Assembly: GCA_003255065.1 (NCBI GenBank)
Contig: QAOA01003982.1
Location: 269,488-333,487, forward strand
Length of the DNA stretch: 64,000 nt
Source: Cercis canadensis
Lineage: Eukaryota > Streptophyta > Magnoliopsida > Fabales > Fabaceae
Direction: 5' to 3'
The notes under the pieces were generated by a model. That model made no database searches and was not told the origin of the DNA. It was given only the letters and a program-made list of their open reading frames with translations. Shown piece after piece: positions 21,505 to 33,142 of this stretch (position 1 is its first letter; every line of letters starts with the position of its first letter). The position numbers and the translations under genes were made by a program.

Positions 21505-24147
21505 TAGGGGTGTAAGCCAAACCGAGAAAACTGGCCAAACCGACCGGATTGAACCGAATCGGGAGAGGCAGTTCGATTTTCGGTTTGTATTTCTGGAAAA
21601 CCGATGTGACCGGTTCAATTTTTGGTTTCAATGAAGAAAAACCGGTAATAAACCAAACCGAACTGAGTATAGCAAAACTACGTCGTTTTGATAATATAAG
21701 GGAGGGCTTCTATCCTGAAATCCCTAACTTCTTCGATTCCCTCACCCTCACTTCAGAAATCATGAAATCCCTAACTCTTTCTTGTTCTTTGACTCTCCCT
21801 CCCACTCAAATCCATTTCTCTCCTTAGCAATCTCCTCAATCGTCTAACTCTCCTTCATTCTCTTCTCAAATCCCTTGCTGAAATATGTAAGTCATCTACT
21901 AAACAACAGTCTCCTCTCTTTTCTCGGTCTCTGTCTCTCTATTCACCGTCACTATCTTACTCTCTGCTCTCTGGTGACTTGGTGAGTTATGCTTCTCCCT
22001 TTCTCCCTAAAATTTATGTGTTTATGCTCTCTGTTCACCCATGCTTGACTGTTTTTTTTTTTATGTTCACTTCACCCATGCTTGACTGTTTCTGTTTATG
22101 CTCTCTGTTCACCCATGCTATCTTTTTTTAAGAAGTAACCTTAAGAAGATAATTCCTGACTGAAAAGGTACTTTGTGGAGAATGTATTTTGGAATGCTGA
22201 TTTGAGGTTTTAGATGATGAAAGATGTATGTCATCTTCACAGAAACCTTCTGCTTTTATCATTTCTGTTTCTTTTCAATAACATTTCATTCTTAGAACCA
22301 AGAGTCTATTTGTTTTTCCATCTTGACTCATGTATGGTTTTGCACATTGGTATTCCATCATTGTCCCCAGACTAATAGCTAAAATGTTAGGGTTATTATC
22401 TTATTGCTAATGAATTGCAGGTTACTGTATAAATTTTATCACTTCTCTTGGCCTTTAGATTACATAAAGAATCTTACTAGAGATTTATTTTCCTTTCTTA
22501 GCTTCTTATTCCCCGTCTAGGAAACGGCTATAGTAGATGACTAGTCTGTATAAGTTTAAAAAGCAAGTGAGCATGAAGATGAAATCAACTACTTCTATCA
22601 CTAGAAAAGCTTGATGGAGCTTTAAGTTACATTCTCCCATTTTTAGGTTTATTACTGTCACTGACCTAGATATTGGTGATGGGTAATCGAGACATAGCTC
22701 ATTTGATTGGTATAGATGGAATATCATGAGGCACGTGACCATTTGATTTGATTTGTCCCAATTAATCATACCCTGCAATGTTATTGTGCTGCAATGCAAG
22801 CTAGGCCAACATTCATTGACCCTAACCCCAGTGTATACTATTACTATTAAATTAATTATGCTGGTGTTGACTTCCTAAGATTTGCCTGCATCTACCTCAT
22901 AACTGCATGTGCACTATATATGCTGCTTAATTTGTAAAGAAGGGATTTTACCACACAAATAATTTTAGCGTTTTCTCTTTATAACTAGTGAAGAGCTTCA
23001 ATGTGTGACAAGTTTGATACATTGGTTGCATTTTCAAGTGTAATTGGAGTTGGTTTAATTATAATAGGATTACAGAAGAAATTAAAATTAATTTGAGGGG
23101 TAGAATAACGAGTGGAGAGTATTTTGGAATATAATAATGAGGAGTCAAGTGTTGTGAAACTTTTGGTGCTACTTGTTGGCAATACTGATATTTTATCTCC
23201 TAGCTGTTCAATTGCTTTCATTCTTTTAAATTTATGTGACTATAGTTTGTTCTGTCTCTCTATTGCTCATGTCATTTTATTGAACAAGTTGTCATTATAT
23301 TTAGGTAGGATCAATGTAACCCAGAATAGTGGAAATAATAGAAATGAATTGAAACTTGTGCCGCCCTCTTTGTCTTGAATATTTTACTTATGCCGCTTTA
23401 AGTTTTATAACATGCAGATTATTTTGAATGATTTTTTTTTTCTTGACATCTTGTGTTCATGATTCTTAATGATTGTGAATCAAGCTTGTGTCTAACATTA
23501 AGGTATTACTTGAAATGGCATGTTAACTTCACAAACTCTTCCTTGGTTTTTGCAGTAGCAAATTAGGAATCGGATTGGGATTGGAGCTGCTGCTGATTGG
23601 ATTTTCTGTGCTTGTATTTCTATTGTTTTTTTGGCTGATTTACTGATTTGCCTGTTTGATAGGTTTGAAAGTTTTTGTTGCAAACTTGCAAGTATCTAGC
23701 AATTGTTTTGTTGTTCATTGAACATTGGGATGTCTGACACTTGGCTGTTATGTTGTTATGCTGGTTTGTAATGGAACCCAATTCCACCTAGGTATATTTA
23801 ATGCTTGACAATGTTCTATGACAATTGTTTGTTGAAAATAGAGCAAGAATTTATGTTGAGAACTTCATTTCTGTTTATTTTCTGCTACTTTAAAGTTTTT
23901 CATGAAATAGTACTCTCCTTCTTGCAAAAGTGGTTTGAATCTGGGCAGAAGGTTCTTGTTCATAGATGCTTGAATGTTTCCAAGCTAGAGCAGCATGCAA
24001 AACTGAAAAAATTGAGAAAACCGGACCTTCGGTTCGACTCAGTTTTTCTCAAAAAATTCCAAAAACCGAACCGAACCAATTTTGTCCGGTCCAGTTTTTG
24101 ACTGTTTGGGATGAAAATTGAACCGAACCGGACCGATTACACCCCTA
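21505..24147. mobile_element. Non-autonomous hAT element, 2.6 kb
   Basis: Bounded by an exact 8-bp TSD actacaac (21497-21504 and 24148-24155) with inverted ends TAGGGGTGTAA / TTACACCCCTA. Subterminal regions are dense in CCGGTT/GAACCGAACCGG motifs on both sides (21525-21665, 24010-24135), as expected for transposase-binding repeats. Eight-bp TSDs, short TIRs and subterminal repeats point to the hAT superfamily. The interior has a 5'-UTR-like, pyrimidine-rich start with a donor-like 'atatgtaagtc' (about 21885), but no transposase ORF, so it needs a transposase in trans. Block C near 9547 is the empty site. Confidence 0.88.
22015..22122 (+). repeat. Short direct repeats inside the hAT element
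   Basis: The phrase 'ttcacccatgcttgactgtt' or its start occurs three times within about 100 bp (about 22033, 22072, 22108), twice followed or preceded by 'tttatgctctctg'. Non-coding. Confidence 0.7.
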
Positions 24148-25017
24148 ACTACAACGACTACGTTATGAGAAGAAAAAAAGAAAGGCTGTTAAGTGAACCG
24201 GCCAATAAATTAGAACTAGTATTGGATCGCTGATTTCACAAGTTTAACCGCCCTACTGGCCGAACCCCTTGACCAATTCATTTTTTTAGACTGAGCAATG
24301 GTAGAACCGGTTGATTTGGTCCAGTTTTTAAAATAGTGCTATTACAATCCTCTTTAACCATTTTTTATTTGTTTTCTAAAATTACCCCCTCTTTTGTCAT
24401 ATAAAATGAGTTATGTTACTCATTTGCCATTTTTATATCATTCCATACCATATTAGCCAACTAGTTTATAAATTTAACTAGAGTCACTCAATTTTCTTTT
24501 TTAAATAACTTAGATTCAATTAAGGCTCAATGTAGTATGAAATTTATAAAATTTATGAAACCATGTATTTTTCTATTCACACTCCTATCTGATTTTAAAT
24601 TACGCAATTTATCTATTTACATTCTTAATTAATCGAGATTAGTGGCTACAGTTTAAATTGATCCAAATGATTTCTTGTTTAAAGCTATGGTTTTCACTAA
24701 AAATAAAAGTAAATGCAATGAAATAGACAGCAGTTGGAATCAACAACAAAATGTAAGTGAATCAACCTGCATTGCAGGAATACCACGGATCACATCAATC
24801 TACACTAAATAAGAGTCCAAGACAATTTCACTTTTAGTGTAAGAATATCACTGGCCACATCAACTTACACTCCTTTCATGGTTCTTTAATCACATTATTA
24901 TACGAAACCCACCTCATGGCCTTACAACAAAATCAAATCAATATAATATGTAAAGGGAAGGAATATATGTTTTGGTAAGCCTGTCGCATGGCAAATTATG
25001 GGGGAACACTATTAATT
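24148..25017. repeat. Block C end and block D, copy 2
   Basis: Resumes 'cgactacgttatgagaag' (compare 9547) and continues colinearly with 9590-10430, up to the join at 25018. No gene. Confidence 0.65.
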
Positions 25018-25018
25018 N

Positions 25019-25262
25019 AATGCACACAGCGCCTTGATGCCAAGTCAGTTCTCCTAGCTGATCAAAATCAGTCTTGTACTCCTGGCTGATTGATTGGAAC
25101 AGAGAATTTTGACGTGCATCTAATCATTTTTTTTTATGCCAGAATTCACGCATCAAACCATTCGGCTACTCTCAAGGAAATAGACTTTGCTGGAGTGGCT
25201 AGGAAATCAAGTTAATGTCACTATTTTGAATGTGTACAAGTTTTATACAGACGCTCTGGAAC
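25019..25262 (+). pseudogene. NO VEIN-like gene fragment without Copia-3
   Basis: Matches the NO VEIN-like locus at 51003-51132 joined directly to 55868-55965, with no retrotransposon between. It contains the region encoding ...ADQNQSC...LIDWNRE and the '...ggagtggctaggaaatcaag' stretch. It thus preserves the empty Copia-3 target (25142-25146, gaatt versus the TSD gaaat). It is only 244 bp, bounded by an n on the left and block Z on the right, and cannot be functional. Its place inside the F-box array may reflect a real duplication or scaffold misjoining. Confidence 0.75.
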
Positions 25263-25871
25263 CTCACTCGCATTCACAAATTTTTATGAATTAACGCTTT
25301 AATGCACACGCACCCGCACCCGCACCCGCATCCGCATCCGCATCCGCACTCCCATTATGTGATCTAGGTTCTTCTATTTCTTTTGTTGTTAAATTTTATG
25401 GAAGCCAAAGTCAAATTGATAAAAGTATTTCATGGACCTAAAGTGTCCTAGTCGAGAAAATAATAAGTAGCATTTTCACTTAAATATTAAGGAAGTAATT
25501 ATTGTTTGGTTTTAAGAGTTTGAGAAAAAGAATATTTGGGTTTAAAAATAAAATATTTTTAAATTAGCTTCTTTCACATAATATGAAATATTCAAAATAT
25601 TTATTGGTATTATATGGTTATTCAGTTAATATTTGTTAGTTTTATCTCAATCAATGTTTGAGATATACTAAAAAAAACTTAAGTGAATTTAATATAATTT
25701 AAATTTTTTCAAATGTATAAATATGATACATTTTATAATAAAAAAAGTTAAAAAAGATTGACATGTGACTTATTCACATATTTGGATAGCAAAAAGTTGA
25801 CCTTTCAAATAGTATTTTTTGTTGTACCAGACAATAAATAAAATAATTTATCACGTACAAAATAATAAAAT
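25263..25871 (+). repeat. Block Z, second copy, with expanded hexamer tract
   Basis: Colinear with 6061-6675. At about 25308-25350 it carries a run of CGCACC/CGCATC hexamers (about three of each), longer than in the first copy. Ends at the n at 25872. Confidence 0.75.
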
Positions 25872-25872
25872 N

Positions 25873-26014
25873 TAAATAATTTTGAAAGTATAATAATGGG
25901 ATAAATAATTTTAAAGTGTAATAAATTGTTAAATAAGTTTTTAGAGTGTAATATTAAAGTCAAAGAGCTACTACGTACAAACGCAAAAAAAAGTATTAAA
26001 ACAAAAAGAAACAT
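25873..26014. repeat. Right arm of the MULE-type MITE, partial
   Basis: Matches 14256-14345 and 44805-44880 ('gggataaataatttt', 'gtcaaagagct'). The left part is lost at the n at 25872. The 9-bp TSD is decayed here. Confidence 0.55.
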
Positions 26015-26400
26015 ACCTACAGCGCAAGGTCACTCCTTGCAATTTTTCATCCAGAACCCACGGAAAAATGCACCTGTAAAACCATCATCCCCGGGAGCAC
26101 TAGAAGGAGAAATGGAGAAAGCCGTTTGTTTCACTTCATCTGCAAGAACTGGACGAGTGAGCCACCGATTCATCCTGGCTGTCACCTTCTTAGGAATATT
26201 ATCAAGTGCCCCAAAGAGGGGCGTATATGGGGAAATTGAAACAGCTCTATAAAATAATTAATGGCCACCCCAGCTACCGCTTCTCTCCCAAAATGAGAAA
26301 CTCCTTGATTAGCTTCCATCCATGGAATATTATTTTTTCTCCTCCGAGCCATAGTTTGGGCATGAAAAATGGCCACACATTGCTCAAATCAATGCTTCTT
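26015..26400 (-). pseudogene. LINE ORF2 fragment, copy 2
   Basis: Encodes FHAQTMARRRKNNIPW (about 26318-26370) and, upstream on the + strand, SSAPGDDGFTGAFF (about 26060-26110) on the minus strand. The latter is the '..APG.DGF' RT motif with more of the element than copy 1. A frameshift lies near 26210. Confidence 0.65.
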
Positions 26401-27025
26401 ACCAGTTTTAACTGGTCCAACCACTAATATAAGCGAAGGGTCTCAAATGCTGGTTTGGCCGGTTCTTATCGGTTTTGATTAGTCCAACCACTAAAACAAG
26501 TCAAGGGTCTCAACCAAACTAATACCAAGGCCGATTGTTCGTCTAACCGGTTGGTTCTTAAGAATTGAGACCGCTTTTCACTAATCCAACTACTAAAACG
26601 AGCCAAGGGTCTCAACTGCTAGTCTTTTAGAGGGACAACGAACCAGCTGGTTATTAAGAATTGATGCCAATTTGGCTAGTTCTTACTGATTTTAAATGGC
26701 CCAACCACTAAAATGAGCTAAGGGTCTCAACCTGAACAATACCATAGGTGGTCATTAGTCTAATCGGTCCAGTCCAATTTTTTTAAAAAATTAGTCCGAT
26801 ATATAAATTCTTATAGCTAAAAAATCTAGTTGTATTCATTTAATGAAAAAAAAAAACAGAAAAATATAAGACAAAAAAAGAAATAAAGAGCTTGTGTAAC
26901 CTAGTAACCTCTGCTTGACATCATCTTTTGAATAGAGTTAGACTTACTAAACTTGGAATGAGTCGTTCCTATTCTAAAAATGCTATAACTTTGTATAAAT
27001 GAACGCTTTGAAAACTCTTATTTTT
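26400..27025. repeat. Degenerate tandem repeat and tail block F, copy 2
   Basis: Four '..aagggtctcaa' repeats as at 14695-15085, then sequence matching 45641-45890. The n at 27026 joins it directly to the F-box leader. Confidence 0.65.
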
Positions 27026-27026
27026 N

Positions 27027-27718
27027 AAGATTTGATATTTAAAACAAAAAGAAAGGACAGTTAAAGAGGGGCAAATGGGAAAAGAAAAAAAGGCCCATGC
27101 TAAGAGAAGGATCTAGAGTGAGAAAAGGGTGCTCGGTTAGAAGCAGAGAACTAAAAACAGAGCAACCAGAAACGTTAAAAACGCAGAGAGAAAGGAAAGT
27201 GAAGAGAAGGGAACCGAGCGTGAGAGTTGAGAGAAGAAGAGAGGCAGAGAGAATATGACTGAGAAAGAAAGAGGGGAAGCATCGAATTGAGGGGGAGAAG
27301 AGAGAAAAGTAAACGGAGAAAGGGGTTCTTGAGAGAAGAAGAGGAACCCAGGGTCGAAAGCTCTACTCCGGCAAGTCTGCAGCAGCTCCGGCGGCGGCGG
27401 AGGTAGAAAAACCGGTGGTGAGCTACGAGTTCAGCCACCCTTCCTTCCATCTGACCCATTGCTCAACACTTAGGTAAGATTTTTCTTCTCCCTTCTCATT
27501 TAGCTTGCCCTTAATCTTTGATTTCAGGTAGAGTATGTGCTGCTTCAATGGTTCTTATATCCCTCAGTTATTCTTAAATCTTTGATGGTTTTTTTCGAAG
27601 ATGTTAGGGGTCCCTTCTCACCTCTTTTTTCTTCCCCTCTCTCACCTTTTCTCTCAGCTATTTCTTTTAGGAGAAATTAATGGTGTTTGCACATCTTCAG
27701 CTTAAATCTTGAAGAAAA
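27027..27718 (+). promoter_or_regulatory. GA-rich promoter and 5' leader of the intact F-box gene
   Basis: A GA-rich tract (about 27175-27340) is followed by cggcggcgg (27391-27400) and a splice-donor-like TTAG|GTAAGA at 27474. The nearest acceptor (27525-27527) would give a 54-nt intron, short for a plant. The acceptor-like 'atcttcag' near 27697 gives a more usual ~225-nt 5'-UTR intron. GA tracts of this kind are bound by plant BBR/BPC factors; a role here is inference. The left edge is a contig join, so distal promoter sequence may be missing. Confidence 0.55.
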
Positions 27719-29218
27719 ATGTCTCCCGAAGATTTTCTTGCCGATATGATAAGTTACCTACCAAGCTGTGTCATAGAAAATATCCTAAGCCGTCTGCCAT
27801 TAAGAGATGCAGCTACAACAAGTATCCTCTCAAGAAAATGGAGGAATGAATGGCTAACTCTCAAAACCCTGGGGTTTGATGACTCATTGGGAAAATTTTT
27901 TGACGGAAGATGGCCTGCTCCTAAGATTGATAAGCTTTTCAAAATTATTTATCAAATCTTACTCCAACGCCATGATCAGCCAATACATAAGTTTACACTC
28001 TCTTTTGCTGAACTTGAAAGCTGTCCTGTGATTGATATTTTAATTTCTTTCTTGTCTAAAACCAATATCCAGGAACTCACGCTTCTATTTTATTTTTCTG
28101 AGAACAACTACCACACACTGCCTTCCTATTTTTTCTCATGTCTGCAACTCAATTACTTGGAGCTGTGTGGTTTTCTCATTAATCCTCTACCTTCATTTGA
28201 AGGGTTTAGTCAGCTAGCCATTGTTCATTTTAAAGATCTTGCCTTTGCTGGTGTTGACGTATTGGAAGCCCTTGTTTCCAAATGCCCATTTCTTGAAAAG
28301 TTGACCATAGTACGCTGTGAAAATGCTAACAAGCTTGTGATTGATGTCCCTAGCCTTAAATTCTTACACTATGAAGGCATTGTTAACTCCATCTGTTTCA
28401 AGAGAGCTACCCTTCTTGTAAAAGTTGGCATACTATTGCCTGCTGGTGATGGTTGCTATGAAGAGGATTGGACGATCAATAGCGTTAACGGGGTTTTGGC
28501 CTCTCTATCTGCTAAAGAAGAGTTCAATATTGGTACTCAGTTGTTCGCGGTAAGATAATTTCTCACATGTGCCATATAATAATGAGTTCTTTAGTTTTTT
28601 GTCCGCCTCTAATTTTTCTTTTATGATTGTGGGGTGGGGGAACTCCAAGGCTTTAGCTGCTGCACAGGATGTTACAGAAAGGCTTTCAGCTCCACTAGAT
28701 CACCTAAAATGTCTTACAATGGAAAATGTATATTTTCCCGTAGTGAAAGAGTTCTCATGTGCTCTTTGCTTGATGAGAAGTTCCCCAAACTTGCAGGAAC
28801 TAAAAATTACGGTCTGTCTTGTTGAGAGATTATTATATATTGCAGAATTTTCATACCATTTATGTTCTTGTAAAAGAATTCCACACGTAAACTTTTGCAT
28901 TAGATGTTTCTAATATTGTATTTTTAGGTGTACCATGAGTGTGGATCGGAAATCTCTGCTGAATGTTTCTTAGAATTTTTGGATGCTCAAGACTTGTCAA
29001 ACACTAGTTTTGATCAACTTGTAGAGGTGAGAATGGAAGATTTTAACGGAACAATGCTAGAGATGGAGTTTCTTAGGATTCTTTTAGGATCATCACCTGT
29101 GCTGAAGAGGCTGCGAATTTATTATAATGGCAAGGATGTTGAGCAGGAGAACAGGTTTTTAATAGAATTGGTTCAATTTCGAAGAGCTTTTCCAAGGGCA
29201 GAAATATACATTCGATGA
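27719..29218 (+). CDS. F-box/LRR (FBD-type) protein, At1g13570-like, intact
   Basis: Three exons: 27719-28549, 28668-28811 (or from 28650) and 28928-29218, joined at GT-AG sites in phase 0, giving about 421 residues (the Arabidopsis relative is of similar size). Residues ~10-58 are the F-box (ISYLPSCVIENILSRLPLRD...ILSRKWRNEW), which would bind an ASK/SKP1 subunit of an SCF ubiquitin ligase. Degenerate leucine-rich repeats follow (TNIQELTLLF, LNYLELCGF, CPFLEKLTIV). The C-terminus (MEFLRILLGSSPVLKRL, ELVQFRRAFPRAEIY) matches the end of this family. I see no frameshift or stop. The other three copies in the window are broken. Substrate unknown. A LINE begins 167 bp past the stop codon. Confidence 0.85.
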
Positions 29219-29483
29219 GGTTCTTCTAGTGATGATTGTGCAGCCAAAAGTCACACTCAAGAATTTATTACAATATTTTAGTTCTGTTTTGGGGAAGAAT
29301 AGTTTAGACCTTGCGTGTATAGTAACTTATGTCCCAAATATGCAAATATTATAAGTCAGATCCTCGGGTGAGGCTATTGTACTTTTTTTTTTTTTTGGTA
29401 AAGAGGAATTCATAGATAATAAAGCGAGAACCAGAGTACACCAGCAAACAGAAAGCAAACATACAGACTAAACAACAAAACCA

Positions 29484-32400
29484 TCAACCCCCCACATCAT
29501 ATCTAATGTTCATAGGAAAATAAACCCCTCTTTCATCCGAGGATAGGAGAGGTTTTACAAAAGGAGGGGGTTGGTCAAAAACATCATAGGGGGCTGTCAT
29601 CTGATGTGTTGCCTTTGCCAAGGCATCTGCACATCCATTGGCTTCTCTAAAAACATGATGAATCCGAGCATGGGGAATCTGTTGAAGGAGCTCTTTGCAA
29701 CAAGCGATCAAAGAGTGATAATGGTGGTTATAATCACCTTCTCTTTCTAACACATTAACAATACATGTTGAATCAGCTTCTATAATTAAATTTGACACAT
29801 GCAGCTGTGTAGCTAATTTAATTCCTTTTGTTACTGCCCATAATTCAGCCAAATTTGGTGAGCCGTAGCCCACTTTTTTTGAAAAGCCAACAATCCACTT
29901 TCCTTCATGGTCTCTAATAATCNCCCCCCACATCATATCTAATGTTCATAGGAAAATAAACCCCTCTTTCATCCGAGGATAGGAGAGGTTTTACAAAAGG
30001 AGGGGGTTGGTCAAAAACATCATAGGGGGCTGTCATCTGATGTGTTGCCTTTGCCAAGGCATCTGCACATCCATTGGCTTCTCTAAAAACATGATGAATC
30101 CGAGCATGGGGAATCTGTTGAAGGAGCTCTTTGCAACAAGCGATCAAAGAGTGATTCTAACACATTAACAATACATGTTGAATCAGCTTCTATAATTAAA
30201 TTTGACACATGCAGCTGTGTAGCTAATTTAATTCCTTTTGTTACTGCCCATAATTCAGCCAAATTTGGTGAGCCGTAGCCCACTTTTTTTGAAAAGCCAA
30301 CAATCCACTTTCCTTCATGGTCTCTAATAATCCCTCCTGCACCTATAGAACACGCGTTTGACAGAGCAAAACCATCAGTGTTTAGTTTAAACCAGTTCAA
30401 GGGTGGTGGATGCCATTTGATGTGTATTTTAGAATTTAAAGATACTGAGGTGTGATTGGGGTTTAGGTGGAAAAATTCAGTTGCTGTTCCCAGGGCAAAC
30501 GAAAGGGTGCTTGTGGTTGAGAAATTCTGGTTTTCAAAGACACTCTTGTTTCTGCTAATCCATATACTCCAACATATGTAAGCAAATAAAGTACCTTTAG
30601 GAATACCTTTGGTTGATATGGCAGTGTTTAAATTGTTTTTCTTAAGCCAGAGGGAAAAATCAAAGGAATCATTCCATAAAGGAATGTTATTCCAAATGGG
30701 TTTGGTGATTGGGCAATCCTTTAGCAAGTGGGGTATAGTCTCAGGTTGTTGATTGCAGAGGGGGCAAACGAACGAAGGAATGATATTTCTAGAGCACAAG
30801 AGAGCTCTGCCAGGAAGTCTTTCAAGGGATGCTAACCAAAGGAAGTGCTGGACTCTTATATGACAGTTTGTCTTCCAAACCCAACCAGGATTTGGATCCA
30901 GAGAGGTGTTGAAAGAAGAATCAACCAGAAAGTATGCACTAGAGAGGCTGAATTCTCCTCTTCTGTCACCACTCCAAACTGTCTTGTCCGGTTTGGGGTT
31001 AAAGAAGCTAATTGGATATGCTCTTATACAGTCAATGATTTTTTGAGGAAGTTCAAAAGGAATTTCATTCAAAGACCACTCACCATTCAAAAGAATGCTA
31101 CTGACTAAACTTTTTTCATTGTTGTTTAGGAGTGGCCCTTCAATGGAGTTACGGAGCTCTCCTACATCTAACCAGTTATCTGTCCAAAAATAAACATGTT
31201 GTCCATTACCTACAAGCCACTTCTTTCCTTTTGCATAGGAATCCTCTCCATATTGAATGCTTTTTCGAGTGATAGATTTCCTGACAAACCTTCTTGAAAG
31301 CTCTAGACCATATCTGGCCGTCATGCATTTAACCCATAGGTTGTTAGGCTTTTTGTCTATTTTCCATCTCAATTTGGCTATAAAAGCGAGATTTCTGCAT
31401 CTCACTTTTCTGATGCCAAGCCTTCCTTGGTTTTTGTGCTTGGTTACTTTTTCCCACCCCACCAGATGGATTCTGTTTCTGGTGTTTATCTTACCCCATA
31501 AGAAATCTTTGCAAGCTTTATCAATGGAAGAGCAGGTTAAGGCAGGTAGCATGACACCTTGCATGAAGTAAGCTGGTATGGCAGCAGCAACAGATTTTAT
31601 CAAAGTTACTCTACCTGCTTGAGATAGAAGATTCCTTTGCCAACCTCCCAATCTCTCTTGAACTTTCTCCACAATGAAATGGAAGTGCACTTTAGAGGAT
31701 TTATCTATTCCTATAGGTACACCAAGGTATTTCCCTAGCTGGTTTGTGGAAGAGAAAGGGATGTGTCTTTGAATTTTTATCCGCTCTTCAGGAGAGGTTG
31801 AAGGAGAAAACCATATGTGAGATTTGCTGCTGCTTACCTCCAATCTCGAGGCTTCTCCAAACAATTTGAGAGTGCTGGCTATGCTTTTTGCACTGGATTC
31901 CCTAGCTTGAGCGAAAAGGAAGATATCATCTGCATATAGCAAATGAGAAATAGCTATATTTGAGCCTCTAAAGCCAAAAGGTTTCCACTTCTTTTTCCCA
32001 ACTTCCTTCTGGATCATTTTTTAGAGTATTTCCATGCAAAGAATGAAGATATAAGGTGAAAGAGGGTCTCCCTGCCGAATTCCTCTTGACAGGTTGAAGA
32101 AATCTTTTTTGCTTTTGTTGATAAGCAAAGCAGAATGAACTGAGTTGATGCACCTCATTATCAACTTAATCCATAAATCTAGAAAATTGAATTCTTTCAG
32201 AACTTCTTCAATGAAACTCCAATTCAAATTGTCATAGGTTTTGTCTAAGTCTAGCTTGATTGCCATCCATCCAAATTTCCCCCGTCTCCTTTTCATAGCA
32301 TGAATAGTTTCCTGAGCTACAAGCACATTATCCATAGGTTTTTTGCCTGGGACAAACGTGCCTTGTAGAGGAGAAATAAGGTGAGGCAGGAGAGGTCTTA

Positions 32401-33060
32401 ATCTGGACACTAAGGTTTTTGACAAAATTTTGTAGTGAGAATTACACAAGCTTATTGGTCTGAATTGTTTGATACATTATGGGCTGGCACACTTGGGAAT
32501 AAGGCAAATGAGAGTTTGGTTCCAGTTGAGAGGGAAATTTTGACAACTAAATGCTACTTGGATATCTTTAACCATAGTGGTCTTAGTGACTTCCCAAAAT
32601 TTTTGGTAAGAACCCATATGAATACCATCAACTCCAGGAGCATTGAAAGGCTTAAAGGACCAAAGGACACTTTTAATTTCCTCCAAGGATGGAGGAGCAA
32701 AAGAGAGATGCAAAGGCTAGATTTGTTGTCCTAATAGACTAATATTCAGGTCAGAAAGAGAAGAGCTACTAGGGGAAACAGAGAAGACATGTTTGAAGTG
32801 GTTGACAATTAGATTTTTAATATCAAGAGGTTCATAAGACCAGATCCCCAAAGAGTCTTTAAGGCCAAAAATTCTATTTAATCTCCTTCTGGTAATGGTG
32901 GTAGCATGAAAGAAGGTTGTGTTTTTATCACCTAGTGCCAGCCAATCTACTCGAGATTTAGTGGCCCAAAACTCTTCTTTTGATTGCAAAATATCAAGAA
33001 ATTCCCTCGACAAATCCTTCTCCAATCTGAGAAGAGATTCTGAAGTTCTCCAACTGAGTG
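29484..33060 (-). pseudogene. LINE ORF2: reverse transcriptase, zf-RVT, RNase H
   Basis: Minus-strand order: a pre-RT segment (WLALGDKNTTFFHA, about 32920-32955); RT from APGVDGIH (about 32640) through GIRQGDPLSPYIF (about 32060) to an intact YADD at 31925-31936; the thumb region; a zf-RVT domain (WKTNCHIRVQHFLW...CPLCNQ...HLLKDCP, about 30700-30880); and an RNase H-like domain (LNTDGF, GIIRDHEGKW, NLAELWA, about 30150-30400). Stops interrupt it near 32717, after CASP near 32477, and at 32021. The longest open segment is 644 codons. RT catalytic Asp residues are kept, but endonuclease and ORF1 are missing. In the second 3' copy a 26-bp deletion frameshifts the RNase H end. Confidence 0.9.
29486..30350 (-). 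other. Unmerged contig overlap around n 29923
   Basis: 29486-29922 and 29927-30338 are the same LINE 3' sequence, repeated head to tail across a single n. The only clear difference I see is 26 bp present near 29719-29744 and absent near 30154. This fits two contigs, possibly two haplotypes, placed end to end instead of merged. Confidence 0.85.
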
Positions 33061-33142
33061 CCTGTTGAATACCTTTGATGTGAGCAAGGATTCTTTTGAG
33101 GCTATTGTACTTCTCTTTGTCTATTTACTAGTGTTTTAAAAA

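Larger units (their letters stand above)
29385..33097 (-). mobile_element. L1-type LINE, 5'-truncated, with 15-bp TSD
   Basis: Flanked by the exact repeat gaggctattgtactt (29370-29384 and 33098-33112). The F-box copy 2 flank at 37367-37381 has a single uninterrupted copy, which is the empty site. On the minus strand the element ends in a poly(A) tail (T-run after 29385). The 5' end is cut inside ORF2, so ORF1 and the endonuclease are missing, the usual result of aborted target-primed reverse transcription. The 3' part contains an n (29923) with duplicated flanks, so the true element is about 0.4 kb shorter. Confidence 0.92.

Noticed and set aside
22506-22799. Minus-strand 97-codon frame in the hAT element as a transposase remnant
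   Set aside because: No hAT dimerisation or RNase H-like motifs recognised.
25308-25350. Hexamer tract as a CRISPR-like or telomeric repeat
   Set aside because: No spacers, and the unit is not the plant telomere TTTAGGG; it is a simple minisatellite.
29484-30147. Two tandem RNase H genes
   Set aside because: They are the same LINE 3' end repeated across n 29923.
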